Of a stretch of DNA of 42,934 bases, positions 8,553 through 16,229 are shown in pieces (position 1 is the stretch's first letter; each line of letters begins with the position of its first letter). The stretch covers positions 1 through 42,934 of the forward strand of contig CAYUQU010000023.1 of assembly GCA_964447015.1 (NCBI GenBank), given 5' to 3'. This DNA is from Wandonia sp964447015. GTDB taxonomy: Bacteria; Bacteroidota; Bacteroidia; Flavobacteriales_D; Crocinitomicaceae. The translations under genes were made by a program, and so were the position numbers. The notes beneath the pieces were generated by a model that saw only the letters and a program-made list of their open reading frames with translations, was not told the DNA's origin and did not search any database.

Positions 8553-8722
8553 TAACCGCAAAGGACACGGAGAAGGCGCAATGGGCGCAAAGAGGTAGGC
8601 GTAGTGGATAGAACACGGGTGGTGCTAATTGAACGGATTTGCACGGATTCTTTTTTAACCACCAAGTACACCAAGAAGGCACAAAGGTCACAAAGAAAAC
8701 TCTGTGAAACTCTCTGTGTTAA
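8553..8722. repeat. Dispersed gcgcaaag / gtagtggatagaacacgg repeat, copy 1
   Basis: The spacer between purL and the CubicO gene is filled with short near-repeats. These are accgcaaaggacacgg and gcaatgggcgcaaagagg, then gcgtagtggatagaacacgg, a stretch of gaacggatttgcacggattc, then accaagaaggcacaaagg and actctgtgaaactctctgtg. The same modules in the same order recur at 12291, 14359, 17765 and 22556. No gene is seen here. Confidence 0.75.
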
Positions 8723-8729
8723 AGCCATA

Positions 8730-9896
8730 CTATTTTACAATCGAAGGAATTATTCGGCTTTGTAGAACGTCCCATGTTGATTTTTCAGGAATGTCATGAT
8801 GATTCCATCCATTAAAAACAACTATTAAATCATGTTCTGGAGAGATCATTACGTATTGATCACCGTATCCATTTCCTGCGATAATTTTCGCTTGCCCGTT
8901 TTCATGACTTGGGATTAACCATTGATATCCATACTTAATTTGCTCAAAGAAACCCTCATTTGGTTCAATAGATTTCTCTATCCACGATTTTGAAATCACT
9001 TGCTCATTATCCCATTTCCCTTTGTTCAGAATTAAGGATCCAATTTTAGCTAAATCATGTGGAGTAAGGTAAAGACCTCCTTCTGTATCGATTTCTCCTT
9101 TCGGTGTTTCTTTCCAATAATAATTCGTGATTCCTAAAGGTTTGAAAAGTTTTTCTTCCGCCCATTTATCGATTCTCTTGCCCGTTGCTTCACGCACAAT
9201 TTTTCCAAGTAACACACTTGCTCCACTGTTATATTCAAAAACAGTCCCCGGTATGGTATCCATGGGTTGATTTAATATGTATTGGATCCAATCGGTGCTG
9301 GCTTCCATGATTACGCAACTATTTGTTGCTTCATCATAACTTTCTTCATCCCATTGGATGCCACTTTGCATTAAGAGTAAATCTTCAATTGAGATCTGAC
9401 TCCTAAGACTGTCAGTGGAATCAATCCTAAAGCCTGAAAAATAAGGAAGAATGGAGGAATGAATATCATTTATCAATCCTTCATCATAAGCGATTCCAAC
9501 TAACAGAGAAGTGATACTCTTCGTAACAGATTGAAGGGTGTGTAATTCACTTTGATTGTAATATGGGTGCCAGTTGATGTGATCATAATTATATTGGTAG
9601 TTTGTAGTATCATATTTTTTCATGATTGACTCATAGTCATGGTTATAATGATAATCAGCAATGATTTTTCCATTTCTGATTACTAAGAAATGGTTGACCA
9701 ATCCGTATCGTCCATCCTTAATTTCATTATGAATCGAATCTATCACTAATTGATTGACCCCTTCTTTTTCAGCAGTGGAAGTTGTCCACGTAAAATCTGA
9801 AGGTTCATTGAGATTGTTATCCTGTTGAACAGTGCACGAACCAAGAAAGTTAATTAGGATAAAGAAGGTAATTATGATGGATAAGGTGTTTTTCAC
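8730..9896 (-). CDS. Serine hydrolase, beta-lactamase/CubicO family, lipoprotein
   Basis: A 388-residue protein of the class C beta-lactamase-like (CubicO/EstB/NylB) fold. The N-terminus is a lipoprotein signal ending in LGSC with Cys21, so the mature enzyme is probably membrane-anchored in the envelope. The nucleophile motif is SVTK (Ser123, Lys126), and the Tyr motif is FEYNSGASVLLG with Tyr222. The third position is Ser rather than Asn, as seen in several esterase/amidase members. GNGYGDQYV near the C-terminus is the third active-site element. The substrate is unknown and beta-lactam resistance should not be assumed. The start codon is GTG. It is separated from both neighbours and looks monocistronic. 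Confidence 0.85.
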   Translation of the reverse strand: MKNTLSIIITFFILINFLGSCTVQQDNNLNEPSDFTWTTSTAEKEGVNQLVIDSIHNEIKDGRYGLVNHFLVIRNGKIIADYHYNHDYESIMKKYDTTNYQYNYDHINWHPYYNQSELHTLQSVTKSITSLLVGIAYDEGLINDIHSSILPYFSGFRIDSTDSLRSQISIEDLLLMQSGIQWDEESYDEATNSCVIMEASTDWIQYILNQPMDTIPGTVFEYNSGASVLLGKIVREATGKRIDKWAEEKLFKPLGITNYYWKETPKGEIDTEGGLYLTPHDLAKIGSLILNKGKWDNEQVISKSWIEKSIEPNEGFFEQIKYGYQWLIPSHENGQAKIIAGNGYGDQYVMISPEHDLIVVFNGWNHHDIPEKSTWDVLQSRIIPSIVK

Positions 9897-10067
9897 ATTC
9901 TGTATTTTGAGAGCAATGTTAATGATAAAATGAGAAGAAGAGGGTTAACAACTGTTAAAACTAATTGATTACAACGGTTTACGTCTTGACGAAATTAGCC
10001 ATTTACCTGCCTGGCTGCATCACCTACTACATAGTCAACACGCCACACTACAGTATTTTTCTATCCG

Positions 10068-10439
10068 CTATTCTTTAATTTTTATTGTTCCTTTCCTGTA
10101 TAAGTCCAACGCACTTTGCAAAATGTGCTCAATTGTCTTTATAGGCAAATCTTTACTCGGATTAACTCTAAAAATCTTCATTCGGGTACGGTCGCCCTCT
10201 TCCAATTCGGGGTGATCTAGATATTTTCCTTCTACCATCAAAAGATATGGTTGGTCGGTCTTTTTATCTATCCACAAATAGCAAAACATTTTTTTCTTAT
10301 AGCAGAAGCAGGGCATTCCCCACTTCTGCGTTTCAGTAATGTGTAGATCTTGATTCAGAATAATGCTCCGCAATGCGAGCAAGCAACTCTTGTTTGGCTC
10401 TTCTTTATTCAAGTAATAGTTATGAAGTTGCTCAATCAT
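10068..10439 (-). CDS. DUF1801-like (YdhG/frataxin-fold) protein
   Basis: A 123-residue soluble protein resembling DUF1801/YdhG proteins. It has a helical N-terminus, then TETQKWGMPCFCYKKKMFCYLWID, then a C-terminal segment FRVNPSKDLPIKTIEHILQSALDLYRKG. The 'KWGMPCF.YK.KMFCYL' stretch is the typical core of the family. Some members have been called iron chaperones; that role is not established for this one. The start lies 7 bases after the stop of the GyrI-like gene, so the two are probably co-transcribed under the WYL-linked promoter region. Confidence 0.75.
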   Translation of the reverse strand: MIEQLHNYYLNKEEPNKSCLLALRSIILNQDLHITETQKWGMPCFCYKKKMFCYLWIDKKTDQPYLLMVEGKYLDHPELEEGDRTRMKIFRVNPSKDLPIKTIEHILQSALDLYRKGTIKIKE

Positions 10440-10445
10440 TTTTCT

Positions 10446-10904
10446 CTATTTAACAGCAATTAAAAAATCAATTTCTGCATCTGCGGGATTTTGTGCCTTT
10501 TCTCCAAACACTTCCAAGTCAGCTGTAAACAATCTATCTAAATCCATTTCCCAAATTTCCAACCATTTGTTTATGATCAAATCTTTCATTAAATCTCCTT
10601 TGGCCGATAGTTTCAGATAGTTTCCACCGTCAAACGATTTGCCAACCATGCCATCAGGAATAGTGTCTAAAGTTTCTACTTTGCAACCCAATATGGTCGT
10701 GTAAGGTTTCGTATGGTCACTTTCATAATCCGTGTATATGGAATATACGGTGTTGTCAATTTTGTTTGGAATTGCATCCAGAACTTTGTCATTCATAAAT
10801 CTGCTCCACAAATCTGCAATATCTTTTGCAGCCTGATTGTTTTCATTTGTGGTTCTTACCGAAATGCCGATTACTTTAAAAGGCTCAATGTTTACTTTGT
10901 TCAT
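10446..10904 (-). CDS. GyrI-like / effector-binding domain protein
   Basis: A 152-residue single-domain protein of the GyrI-like small-molecule-binding fold (AraC effector-binding/Cass2 type). The N-terminal IEPFKVIGISVRTTNENN, the middle YSIYTDYESDHTKPYTTILGCKV, and the C-terminal DLEVFGE plus AEIDFLIAVK are the characteristic blocks. It has no DNA-binding domain, so it probably binds or sequesters a ligand. Immediate neighbours are a WYL-type regulator upstream and a DUF1801 protein downstream. A -7 box and a palindrome sit in the 51-base spacer before it, so the regulator probably controls this pair. Confidence 0.8.
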   Translation of the reverse strand: MNKVNIEPFKVIGISVRTTNENNQAAKDIADLWSRFMNDKVLDAIPNKIDNTVYSIYTDYESDHTKPYTTILGCKVETLDTIPDGMVGKSFDGGNYLKLSAKGDLMKDLIINKWLEIWEMDLDRLFTADLEVFGEKAQNPADAEIDFLIAVK

Positions 10905-10928
10905 TTTTAAACTATTTTTTGTTTAGCC

Positions 10929-10936
10929 CAAAAGTA
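10929..10936 (-). promoter_or_regulatory. -7 box of the GyrI-like/DUF1801 unit
   Basis: On the minus strand TACTTTTG matches TAnnTTTG, 24 bases before the ATG. TTG triplets lie 14 and 25 bases upstream, neither at the ideal distance. The intervening DNA holds the GACA-N6-TGTC palindrome. Confidence 0.5.
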
Positions 10937-10948
10937 AAACGGTGCTGC

Positions 10949-10962
10949 GACAACCCTATGTC
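10949..10962. promoter_or_regulatory. Probable operator, GACA-N6-TGTC
   Basis: The palindrome gacaaccctatgtc lies where the -33 region of the GyrI-like promoter should be, and overlaps the last codons of the WYL regulator gene. GACA/TGTC half sites with a short spacer are common near YafY-type WYL regulator genes. Assigning this as that regulator's site is inference from position and symmetry. Confidence 0.45.
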
Positions 10963-11681
10963 AAGGGTGGTGAAAAAGTTTTTTCCTTACAGATTTCAAA
11001 ATACTCTTGCAAGGTTATTTTATGTGGATCAAACTGTTCGTTGAGTGTGATCAAATTTTGGATTCTGTCAAGTCGAAATGCCCTAAAATCTTTTCTTAAG
11101 CGACAAAATGCGATAAGTAACCAATTCTCTTGTGTGCTGTAAATAGCAAAAGGTTCAATTATTCTTTCAGTTGTCTGATTTGTGTCGGGGGAGTGATATT
11201 TAATCTTGATCAGATTGAAATTTGTCAAGGCTAATTGTAAAGTTGATAGGAAATTACTCGTGCGGTCGTTATCTGAGTTTTGTCGGAATACAATTCGATC
11301 GGAAAGCAAATTTGCTTTGTCTTTTGTGTTATGTCTAAGTACAGATTTTATTTTGCTGATTGCTTCTGAATATTCCTTTACGAATGAGGCGTCTTTATTT
11401 TTTAGGATCAGCTGTTCGGCTGTTATCAACGCGTTGGCTTCACTTTCGGTAAACATTATTGGTGGAATTCTATATCCTTCCATTAATGTATAGCCTAAGC
11501 CTTCTTCTGTCACAATAGGAACACCTGCCCGTTCTAATGCTTTGATATCTCTGTAAATTGTTCTATTGCTTACAAAAAACTTACTCGCTAATTCGGATGC
11601 AGTCAAAAGCCGTTTCGTTTGCAACTGGATCAGAATTGCTGTTAGCCGTGAAAGTCGTTTTGTGTCGTTGTTGTTGTCCAT
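10956..11681 (-). CDS. YafY-type transcriptional regulator (HTH + WYL)
   Basis: A 241-residue regulator. Residues 9-66 form a DeoR-like winged helix (KRLSRLTAILIQLQ, then SELASKFFVSNRTIYRDIKAL with the recognition helix near 38-50). A WYL domain occupies about 135-215 with NWLLIAFCRLRKDFRAFRLDRI at 186-207. WYL domains sense ligands and often control small detoxification or effector-binding genes, as here with the GyrI-like and DUF1801 genes downstream. The stop lies inside the likely operator, suggesting compact autoregulated organisation. Length and domain order are normal for the family. Confidence 0.88.
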   Translation of the reverse strand: MDNNNDTKRLSRLTAILIQLQTKRLLTASELASKFFVSNRTIYRDIKALERAGVPIVTEEGLGYTLMEGYRIPPIMFTESEANALITAEQLILKNKDASFVKEYSEAISKIKSVLRHNTKDKANLLSDRIVFRQNSDNDRTSNFLSTLQLALTNFNLIKIKYHSPDTNQTTERIIEPFAIYSTQENWLLIAFCRLRKDFRAFRLDRIQNLITLNEQFDPHKITLQEYFEICKEKTFSPPLT

Positions 11682-11765
11682 TGTTTGTCTAACTTTTCAG
11701 ATTTGCACAATCGTCGGTAGCATTATGCCTAACTTGATTTAGTATGTACATAAAAGTACGATTAT

Positions 11766-12221
11766 TTATTTTACAAAATATATAATCGCCGTCACAAGAA
11801 CAAATACACTTACGAAAGCAATCTCCACCACTTTATTCCCCTGTGCCTTTTTGTGATACAGAATAATTATCAGTGGAGATAAAACAAGTCCTGCTAGAAT
11901 ACACCACACCCAATTCAGTTGCATTACTCTCTGTCTTTCACCACTACTGTCAACAACCCATCCGTCATTTGGATTGATGAAGTTAGAAAGCTGGTATGTC
12001 TGCATGAAAATATTCATATAAAGCATTACCCCAAGCAAAATATAAAAAGGAATGGAAGTCAAAAAAGTGCGTTTTGCAAATAATGAAACCCATGTCAACA
12101 GACCGAACAGCAGCATGTAAACTTGTGGGTCATCTCTTAATTTGGTTTGCATAAAAGCTGTCCCAATAATCAGGCTTGTGAATAAGAGTATGATTAATAT
12201 GTTGGATAGCTTGAAGTGCAT
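11766..12221 (-). CDS. Hypothetical four-helix membrane protein
   Basis: A 151-residue protein with four clear membrane segments at about 6-24, 33-48, 54-72 and 105-122, plus a further hydrophobic stretch at the C-terminus (131-149). The loop after the third segment (TYQLSNFINPNDGWVVDSSGERQRV) is polar and probably periplasmic. No family is recognised. A TATATTTG box lies about 40 bases upstream of the ATG, next to a dispersed repeat. It is probably monocistronic. Confidence 0.6.
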   Translation of the reverse strand: MHFKLSNILIILLFTSLIIGTAFMQTKLRDDPQVYMLLFGLLTWVSLFAKRTFLTSIPFYILLGVMLYMNIFMQTYQLSNFINPNDGWVVDSSGERQRVMQLNWVWCILAGLVLSPLIIILYHKKAQGNKVVEIAFVSVFVLVTAIIYFVK

Positions 12222-12262
12222 TTTTTGCTTTTAGTAAATTGAAAATAGTTGATTTATACTTC

Positions 12263-12270
12263 CAAATATA
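12263..12270 (-). promoter_or_regulatory. TATATTTG promoter box, copy 1
   Basis: On the minus strand the sequence gaTATATTTGGA precedes the 151-residue membrane protein gene. The same box with matching flanks occurs at 14325, 17741 and 21003, each time at the edge of a dispersed repeat. Confidence 0.55.
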
Positions 12271-12290
12271 TCGAATTCCTACAAACTCTC

Positions 12291-12499
12291 ATAAAACTCA
12301 CCGCAAAGTCGCAATGGACGCAAAGAGGTTGGCGTAGTGGATAGAACACGGATTTGACTGATTCAACGGATTTGCACGGATTCTTTTTTTAAACCACAAA
12401 GCTCACAAAGAAGGCACAAAGTTCACAAAGGAAAATCCGCGAAAATCAGCGCTATCTGCGGGCAATAAAATTCACCGCAAAGTCGCAATGGGCGCAAAG
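12291..12499. repeat. Dispersed repeat, copy 2
   Basis: This fills the spacer between the TraB gene and the membrane protein gene. In order it has ccgcaaagtcgcaatggacg, gcgtagtggatagaacacgg, caacggatttgcacggattc, accacaaagctcacaaagaa and gcgaaaatcagcgctatctg, then a second caccgcaaagtcgcaatggg. No gene is seen. Confidence 0.75.
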
Positions 12500-12504
12500 T
12501 TTAA

Positions 12505-13374
12505 TTACCTACTCTTTTGGATTTCTACGGGTTCTACCAAAAATCCTTTTTCTTTTAATTGTTCCAAAAGTCCACACCGATGCTTTAGGTGAAAAAGTCC
12601 TACTGCGACAAAACAATTTTTACTCGCTAGTAAATCAGGTAACAGATCCATCCATGTGGCGTTTCGTTGCTTTAATAACACATTTTCAGGACAATCCTCA
12701 GAGAACTCATAGTCCAATTCAAATTTCCTGTATTGATCAGCAAAAGCGCAATCTGCTTCGTTTAATTTTTCGGTAGTCAGTTTATCAAGCCAGTAACTGA
12801 TTCTCTTTTTTTCATTTTTCCATGTAGGAGATTGATATTCGTCACTTATTAATTTGAGTTGAAGACTATCTGTTTCCAATCCGAACAGTTCGATATTATT
12901 TTCTTTTGCGAGGTGAATCAAATACCTGTCAAAATGATCCCATTCATCAGTAAGCAATACCGTTTTGCACTGAACCTTTTGAAATTCTTGCTGTAGTTTC
13001 CACCCCAACTCAATGGGCCGCAATTTATATAAATCCACTTCCCAATTTGCGCTCAGTTCTTTTAATTTTGCTAAATCTTTTTTACTTAAGTGATGCGCAA
13101 TCTCATCAGAAGGTTGTCTAGAGTTGACTAATTCTATTGCATTCCCAGCTTCGTCAACCGATTCGAAAATAGCTAGTTCAGCGTTCAGTAAAGCTTTACG
13201 CAATTCGGGAATAGAATCCACAAATGAATTTCCGAATTGATGAAAAGTTCCCACAAAATAGGAGTGCCTATTGGTAGTTGTATCACTCACTTTCCACAGA
13301 ATGGTATGTTGACCGATGGATTTTCCCGAAAAGAAGAGGAAAATCAATATTACTAAACTATAACTCTTTTTCAT
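12505..13374 (-). CDS. TraB/GumN family protein, exported
   Basis: A 289-residue protein with a signal peptide (MKKSYSLVILIFLFFSGKSIGQ) and the TraB/GumN fold. LWKVSDTTTNRHSYFVGTFHQFG near residues 26-48 is the N-terminal hallmark, and CFVAVGLFHLKHRCGLLEQL near the C-terminus is the second conserved block. Bacterial members are usually secreted or periplasmic and have been linked to metalloprotease-like chemistry; the actual activity here is unproven. The ATG overlaps the end of the RDD gene by 17 bases, so it is co-transcribed with it and with the upstream 158-residue gene. Confidence 0.85.
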   Translation of the reverse strand: MKKSYSLVILIFLFFSGKSIGQHTILWKVSDTTTNRHSYFVGTFHQFGNSFVDSIPELRKALLNAELAIFESVDEAGNAIELVNSRQPSDEIAHHLSKKDLAKLKELSANWEVDLYKLRPIELGWKLQQEFQKVQCKTVLLTDEWDHFDRYLIHLAKENNIELFGLETDSLQLKLISDEYQSPTWKNEKKRISYWLDKLTTEKLNEADCAFADQYRKFELDYEFSEDCPENVLLKQRNATWMDLLPDLLASKNCFVAVGLFHLKHRCGLLEQLKEKGFLVEPVEIQKSR

Positions 13375-13789
13375 TACTTGATTTTACGTACACAACAACA
13401 GAACCCACTACGATATCATGAATGGCTTTCCCTTTAATATTGCGCGCAATTGTAATCATAGAAATCCACCCTAATAAAGCTTTTACCACATATCTCAAAA
13501 TGGCTAAAGGGAAGAGTATATTTCTCAGTTCATTTGACTCTCGCTTCACACGAATTCCAATAATCATGTGCCCAATCGTTCCTCCAAACAGACTAGTGAA
13601 AATCGGGTCATAAAGCAAGAAAATAAATACGAATGCAATAATTCGTGCATTATCCGGTACGTTTTCATAAAGAGAGAAAATATGAGCTACAACAAACATA
13701 AACACAACTAGGATTATTCCATCTGTTACAATAGCCTTTAATCTTTCAAAAATTCCTGGGTAATTCTCTTCTGTATTCTCTTCTGTCAT
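13358..13789 (-). CDS. RDD family membrane protein
   Basis: A 143-residue protein of the RDD family. The first helix carries FERLKAIVTDGIILVVFMFVV, a variant of the R-x-x-A-x-x-x-D signature with the aspartate kept. A second helix follows at about 50-70, then GGTIGHMIIGIRVKR, the typical post-helix-2 motif, and a third helix ending with KGKAIHDIVVGSVVVYV. The start is placed at the ATG at 13789; a longer frame from 13849 adds residues unlike the family. It overlaps the TraB gene by 17 bases. RDD proteins are small membrane proteins, some linked to ion transport. Confidence 0.85.
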   Translation of the reverse strand: MTEENTEENYPGIFERLKAIVTDGIILVVFMFVVAHIFSLYENVPDNARIIAFVFIFLLYDPIFTSLFGGTIGHMIIGIRVKRESNELRNILFPLAILRYVVKALLGWISMITIARNIKGKAIHDIVVGSVVVYVKSSNEKEL

Positions 13790-13811
13790 ATTTTTGGGTT
13801 TTTCGGTTTGG

Positions 13812-14288
13812 TCATGATTTTTTAATATTATCTTTTCTTCGTAAAACAATTGGCATCAACCCCAATAAAATTCCTATCCCAATAAATACTGTCCAATAAT
13901 TTGCAAATGGTTGATGTTTTAAACTCTCGGGTAAAAGCTGTGAATCAGCACCTTTACTTGTCCAAGTCAATAGCGCTATAATTATACCTAAAAGGATGAA
14001 TCCTATAACTGATAACAATGTCCAAAGCACATGTTTAGCAAGTATCTGAATTTTTTTGACTCTCGAAATCGCACACATCACTCCAACAAAAAATGGAAAC
14101 CAACGAACTAGATTTCTATCTAACACTGTCCAATCGATAAGGAGATATTTATTCGAAATTGCCATTGTCCAATCTCCCAAATGAATCAAAAAGTATAGGT
14201 TAATGAACAACATCAGTCCATGTGTTACAATACACATGAGTAATCCCGCTAACATTATTTTTAAGCTTTGATTCATTCTAGTTGTCAT
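13812..14288 (-). CDS. Hypothetical four-helix membrane protein
   Basis: A 158-residue protein starting MTTRMNQSLKIML, with membrane segments at about 9-32, 55-75, 86-108 and 131-150. No family is recognised. The reading frame remains open upstream to 14441, but those extra codons are the dispersed repeat (they read TSLRPLRLCGEL), so the ATG at 14288 or 14276 is the true start. A TATATTTG box lies 37 bases upstream. The RDD gene follows after 22 bases, making a three-gene unit with TraB. Confidence 0.6.
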   Translation of the reverse strand: MTTRMNQSLKIMLAGLLMCIVTHGLMLFINLYFLIHLGDWTMAISNKYLLIDWTVLDRNLVRWFPFFVGVMCAISRVKKIQILAKHVLWTLLSVIGFILLGIIIALLTWTSKGADSQLLPESLKHQPFANYWTVFIGIGILLGLMPIVLRRKDNIKKS

Positions 14289-14324
14289 TATGAAATAGCT
14301 CTTATACGAAGAGTGCAATCCCAC

Positions 14325-14332
14325 CAAATATA
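14325..14332 (-). promoter_or_regulatory. TATATTTG promoter box, copy 2
   Basis: On the minus strand it reads aaatttgaTATATTTGGTGG, upstream of the membrane protein-RDD-TraB unit. It matches TAnnTTTG and shares flanks with the boxes at 12263, 17741 and 21003. Confidence 0.55.
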
Positions 14333-14358
14333 TCAAATTTCCACAAACTCTTATTAAC

Positions 14359-14437
14359 TCACCGCAAAGTCGCAATGGACGCAAAGAGGTTGGCGTAGTG
14401 GATAGAACACGGATTCTTTTTAAAACCATAAAGCTCA
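14359..14437. repeat. Dispersed repeat, copy 3 (short)
   Basis: The stretch tcaccgcaaagtcgcaatgg, gcaaagaggttggcgtagtg and gatagaacacggattc repeats copy 2 almost exactly for about 60 bases, then degenerates. It forms one end of a 500-base gene-free spacer (14289-14790) that also holds the 115-bp duplication and three hairpins. Confidence 0.7.
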
Positions 14438-14448
14438 CCAAACAATTA

Positions 14449-14563
14449 TTTGAACCATTAAGAAGTTAAGAGTAGTTAAGAGAACCATCCTTAATGTTTC
14501 TTAATGCCTTAATGGTTTAAATTACACCACGCCATCCAAAAACTCTGTGAAACTCTGCGAGAC
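14449..14563. repeat. 115-bp exact duplication, copy A
   Basis: All 115 bases are identical to 18616-18730, 4167 bases away in the same orientation. The first part is bounded by aaccattaag (14453-14462) and its inverse cttaatggtt, like short terminal inverted repeats. The rest includes acaccacgccatccaaaaac and ctctgtgaaactctgcgag. It is non-coding. Confidence 0.9.
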
Positions 14564-14592
14564 TCTGTGTTAAATTCACCACGCTCAAATAT

Positions 14593-14656
14593 AAATGGTT
14601 AAAACCATTACGAGGATACAGGGGTGACAACATTAACCTCGGGTTAAAACCCGAGG
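14593..14656. repeat. Two small palindromes in the spacer
   Basis: aatggttaaaaccatt (about 14594-14609), then cctcgggttaaaacccgagg (14637-14656), a perfect 9-bp stem with a 2-base loop. The second looks like a REP-type dispersed palindrome. No role is visible. Confidence 0.6.
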
Positions 14657-14727
14657 CTATGTTGCACAAAATAAATTAGGAGGCTCTATGCTATATTCAC
14701 CACACCCAAACATTCAACATCTCCAAC

Positions 14728-14755
14728 ATAGGTGTGGGTTTTAACCCGCACCTAT
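14728..14755. repeat. Palindrome ataggtgtgggtt / aacccgcacctat
   Basis: A 13-bp stem with a 2-base loop and one G-T wobble, 36 bases from the end of the 107-residue protein gene. It could act as a transcription terminator-like hairpin for that operon, but no T-run follows. Confidence 0.55.
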
Positions 14756-14790
14756 ATAAACCACATAAACCTCGCAATCATTTTAATGAT

Positions 14791-15114
14791 TTACCTACCC
14801 GGTAATGAGTCTTGCTCTCCACCAACATTAGCCTTTCGCTTCGGAGTCTGCAGATAAAGACCTGTCATAAAAAGGAATATTGAAATATATAGAGTCTGAT
14901 CTACTGTATTTAGTTCATCAATTTTTTTTGCATGCTCTTCTATTTCAAGATATAATAGATCCCTCTCTTCTTCTCCAACCAAATTATGAAGACTATGTAT
15001 ACCTTGTATATATTCCGATTGCTCATCACCTATTATTTGATCTAATTGGTAACTAGTATAGACTAAGCTACATAAAGTTAAACCTAGGATTATACTTATT
15101 ATTATTTGTTTCAT
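14791..15114 (-). CDS. Hypothetical membrane protein, 107 residues
   Basis: The N-terminal hydrophobic segment (MKQIIISIILGLTLCSLVYTS) is a signal anchor. A charged region follows, rich in Glu and likely helical (GEEERDLLYLEIEEHAKKID), then a second hydrophobic segment (YISIFLFMTGLYL) and a short basic tail. The start at 15114 lies four bases after the stop of the upstream lipoprotein gene; an earlier in-frame start at 15147 would overlap it. It is the last gene of a six-gene minus-strand cluster. No family is recognised. Confidence 0.5.
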   Translation of the reverse strand: MKQIIISIILGLTLCSLVYTSYQLDQIIGDEQSEYIQGIHSLHNLVGEEERDLLYLEIEEHAKKIDELNTVDQTLYISIFLFMTGLYLQTPKRKANVGGEQDSLPGR

Positions 15115-15118
15115 TTTC

Positions 15119-15724
15119 TTACCCAGCTTCATTTCTCCCAAAATCAATTATCCTATCCCCTTCTATCTTAAACGTGTAAACTATCGTTGATTCGGTACAC
15201 CAATTCGGTTCAACTAAAAATGTGTTATAAATGTTCATTCTGAAGCTACAATGTTCTTCATCAAAAGTGATTTGAATCTTGTCTTTACAAACTTTAGGGT
15301 CTGTATATCCTTTTGGTGCAATATTGAAATGGTATTCTTTTTCAAATGTGTTTTTCAGTCTTAGTGAATCGTTGTTCAAGTCTGCGAGAAATTTGTTTAA
15401 ATACTCAGGTGTCAAGTCAACCATAATGGTAAGCTCTTGGTCATTGTCTGGGTATTGTACTTTTCTTATCGAGTCGAGCATGAAAAAGAATTCTTTCTGA
15501 AGTGCTTTGTCTTTGAGCTTTAAGAAATCATTGGCTTTTGCTGTGCATGGAGTGGAATCAATTTGTAGCGTATCATTTGCCATTGCCTTTTCATATTCTT
15601 CTCTTAAATCTTTGTCGGGTTCAGGAATTAGCTCCATTCTGTCAGAAGGAGATGAATCGGTATTTGTTTCTGGAATTTCACATCCAAATAGTGTTAGGGC
15701 AAATAATAGGTAAAATACTTTCAT
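15119..15724 (-). CDS. Hypothetical lipoprotein, 201 residues
   Basis: The lipoprotein signal MKVFYLLFALTLFGC has the acylated cysteine at 15. The next 40 residues are acidic and Pro-rich, a linker typical of surface lipoproteins. The mature part has three more Cys (TPCTAKA, KVCKDK, EEHCSF) plus NWCTES, which could pair as disulfides in the envelope. No domain is recognised. It lies 15 bases after the 150-residue lipoprotein gene. Confidence 0.6.
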   Translation of the reverse strand: MKVFYLLFALTLFGCEIPETNTDSSPSDRMELIPEPDKDLREEYEKAMANDTLQIDSTPCTAKANDFLKLKDKALQKEFFFMLDSIRKVQYPDNDQELTIMVDLTPEYLNKFLADLNNDSLRLKNTFEKEYHFNIAPKGYTDPKVCKDKIQITFDEEHCSFRMNIYNTFLVEPNWCTESTIVYTFKIEGDRIIDFGRNEAG

Positions 15725-15739
15725 TGTGCTGTTTGTGTT

Positions 15740-16192
15740 TTACTGTTTATTGCGTAAGTCGCTGTATGATGTACTTTTTCTTTTCATTCCCCATAGATAA
15801 TTCAAATCAAGATCAAAATCAAATACCCATTCTTCCTCACCATCTGTTGTTTTCAACTTCACATTAACCGCATATCTGGTTGTGTCAACATATGGTTCAT
15901 GTACTATAGTTTCCCCTCCCTTTTCTGTCCTAGAAACAACTGCTGCATGATAAACAATAACATCCATCTTCTCATATTTATCATTTGACTTTAATTCAGC
16001 TAACTTAATATCAATAATTGAGTCGAGTTCTGTTGGATAGAATTCGATTATTTTGCTCTCTACTCCGTTTAATTCCACCTTAGAATCTCCTCCCAACGAA
16101 TAAAATCCATTTGGAAGGTTGTCTTTTTCAAAGTAGGAACAACCTGTTGTGATAAATACCAAAGTCAAAGTGGTTATTAGTATCTGTTTCAT
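15740..16192 (-). CDS. Hypothetical lipoprotein, 150 residues
   Basis: The signal MKQILITTLTLVFITTGC has Cys18 as the lipidation site. The mature protein is polar, with EFYPTELDSIIDIKLAEL in the middle and KLKTTDGEEEWVFDFDLDL near the end. No family is recognised. It is part of the same minus-strand cluster as the lipoproteins on both sides. Confidence 0.6.
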   Translation of the reverse strand: MKQILITTLTLVFITTGCSYFEKDNLPNGFYSLGGDSKVELNGVESKIIEFYPTELDSIIDIKLAELKSNDKYEKMDVIVYHAAVVSRTEKGGETIVHEPYVDTTRYAVNVKLKTTDGEEEWVFDFDLDLNYLWGMKRKSTSYSDLRNKQ

Positions 16193-16229
16193 TTGTAGCT
16201 TTTAGTTATAATTAATTTCCGCATCTCAA

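Noticed and set aside
11682..11765. gttaggc and gttagac motifs upstream of the WYL gene as a recombination site
   Set aside because: Both motifs have the same orientation and no complementary partner, so no hairpin can form.
14289..14441. 51-residue N-terminal extension of the 158-residue membrane protein
   Set aside because: It is a translation of the dispersed repeat and lies upstream of the promoter box.
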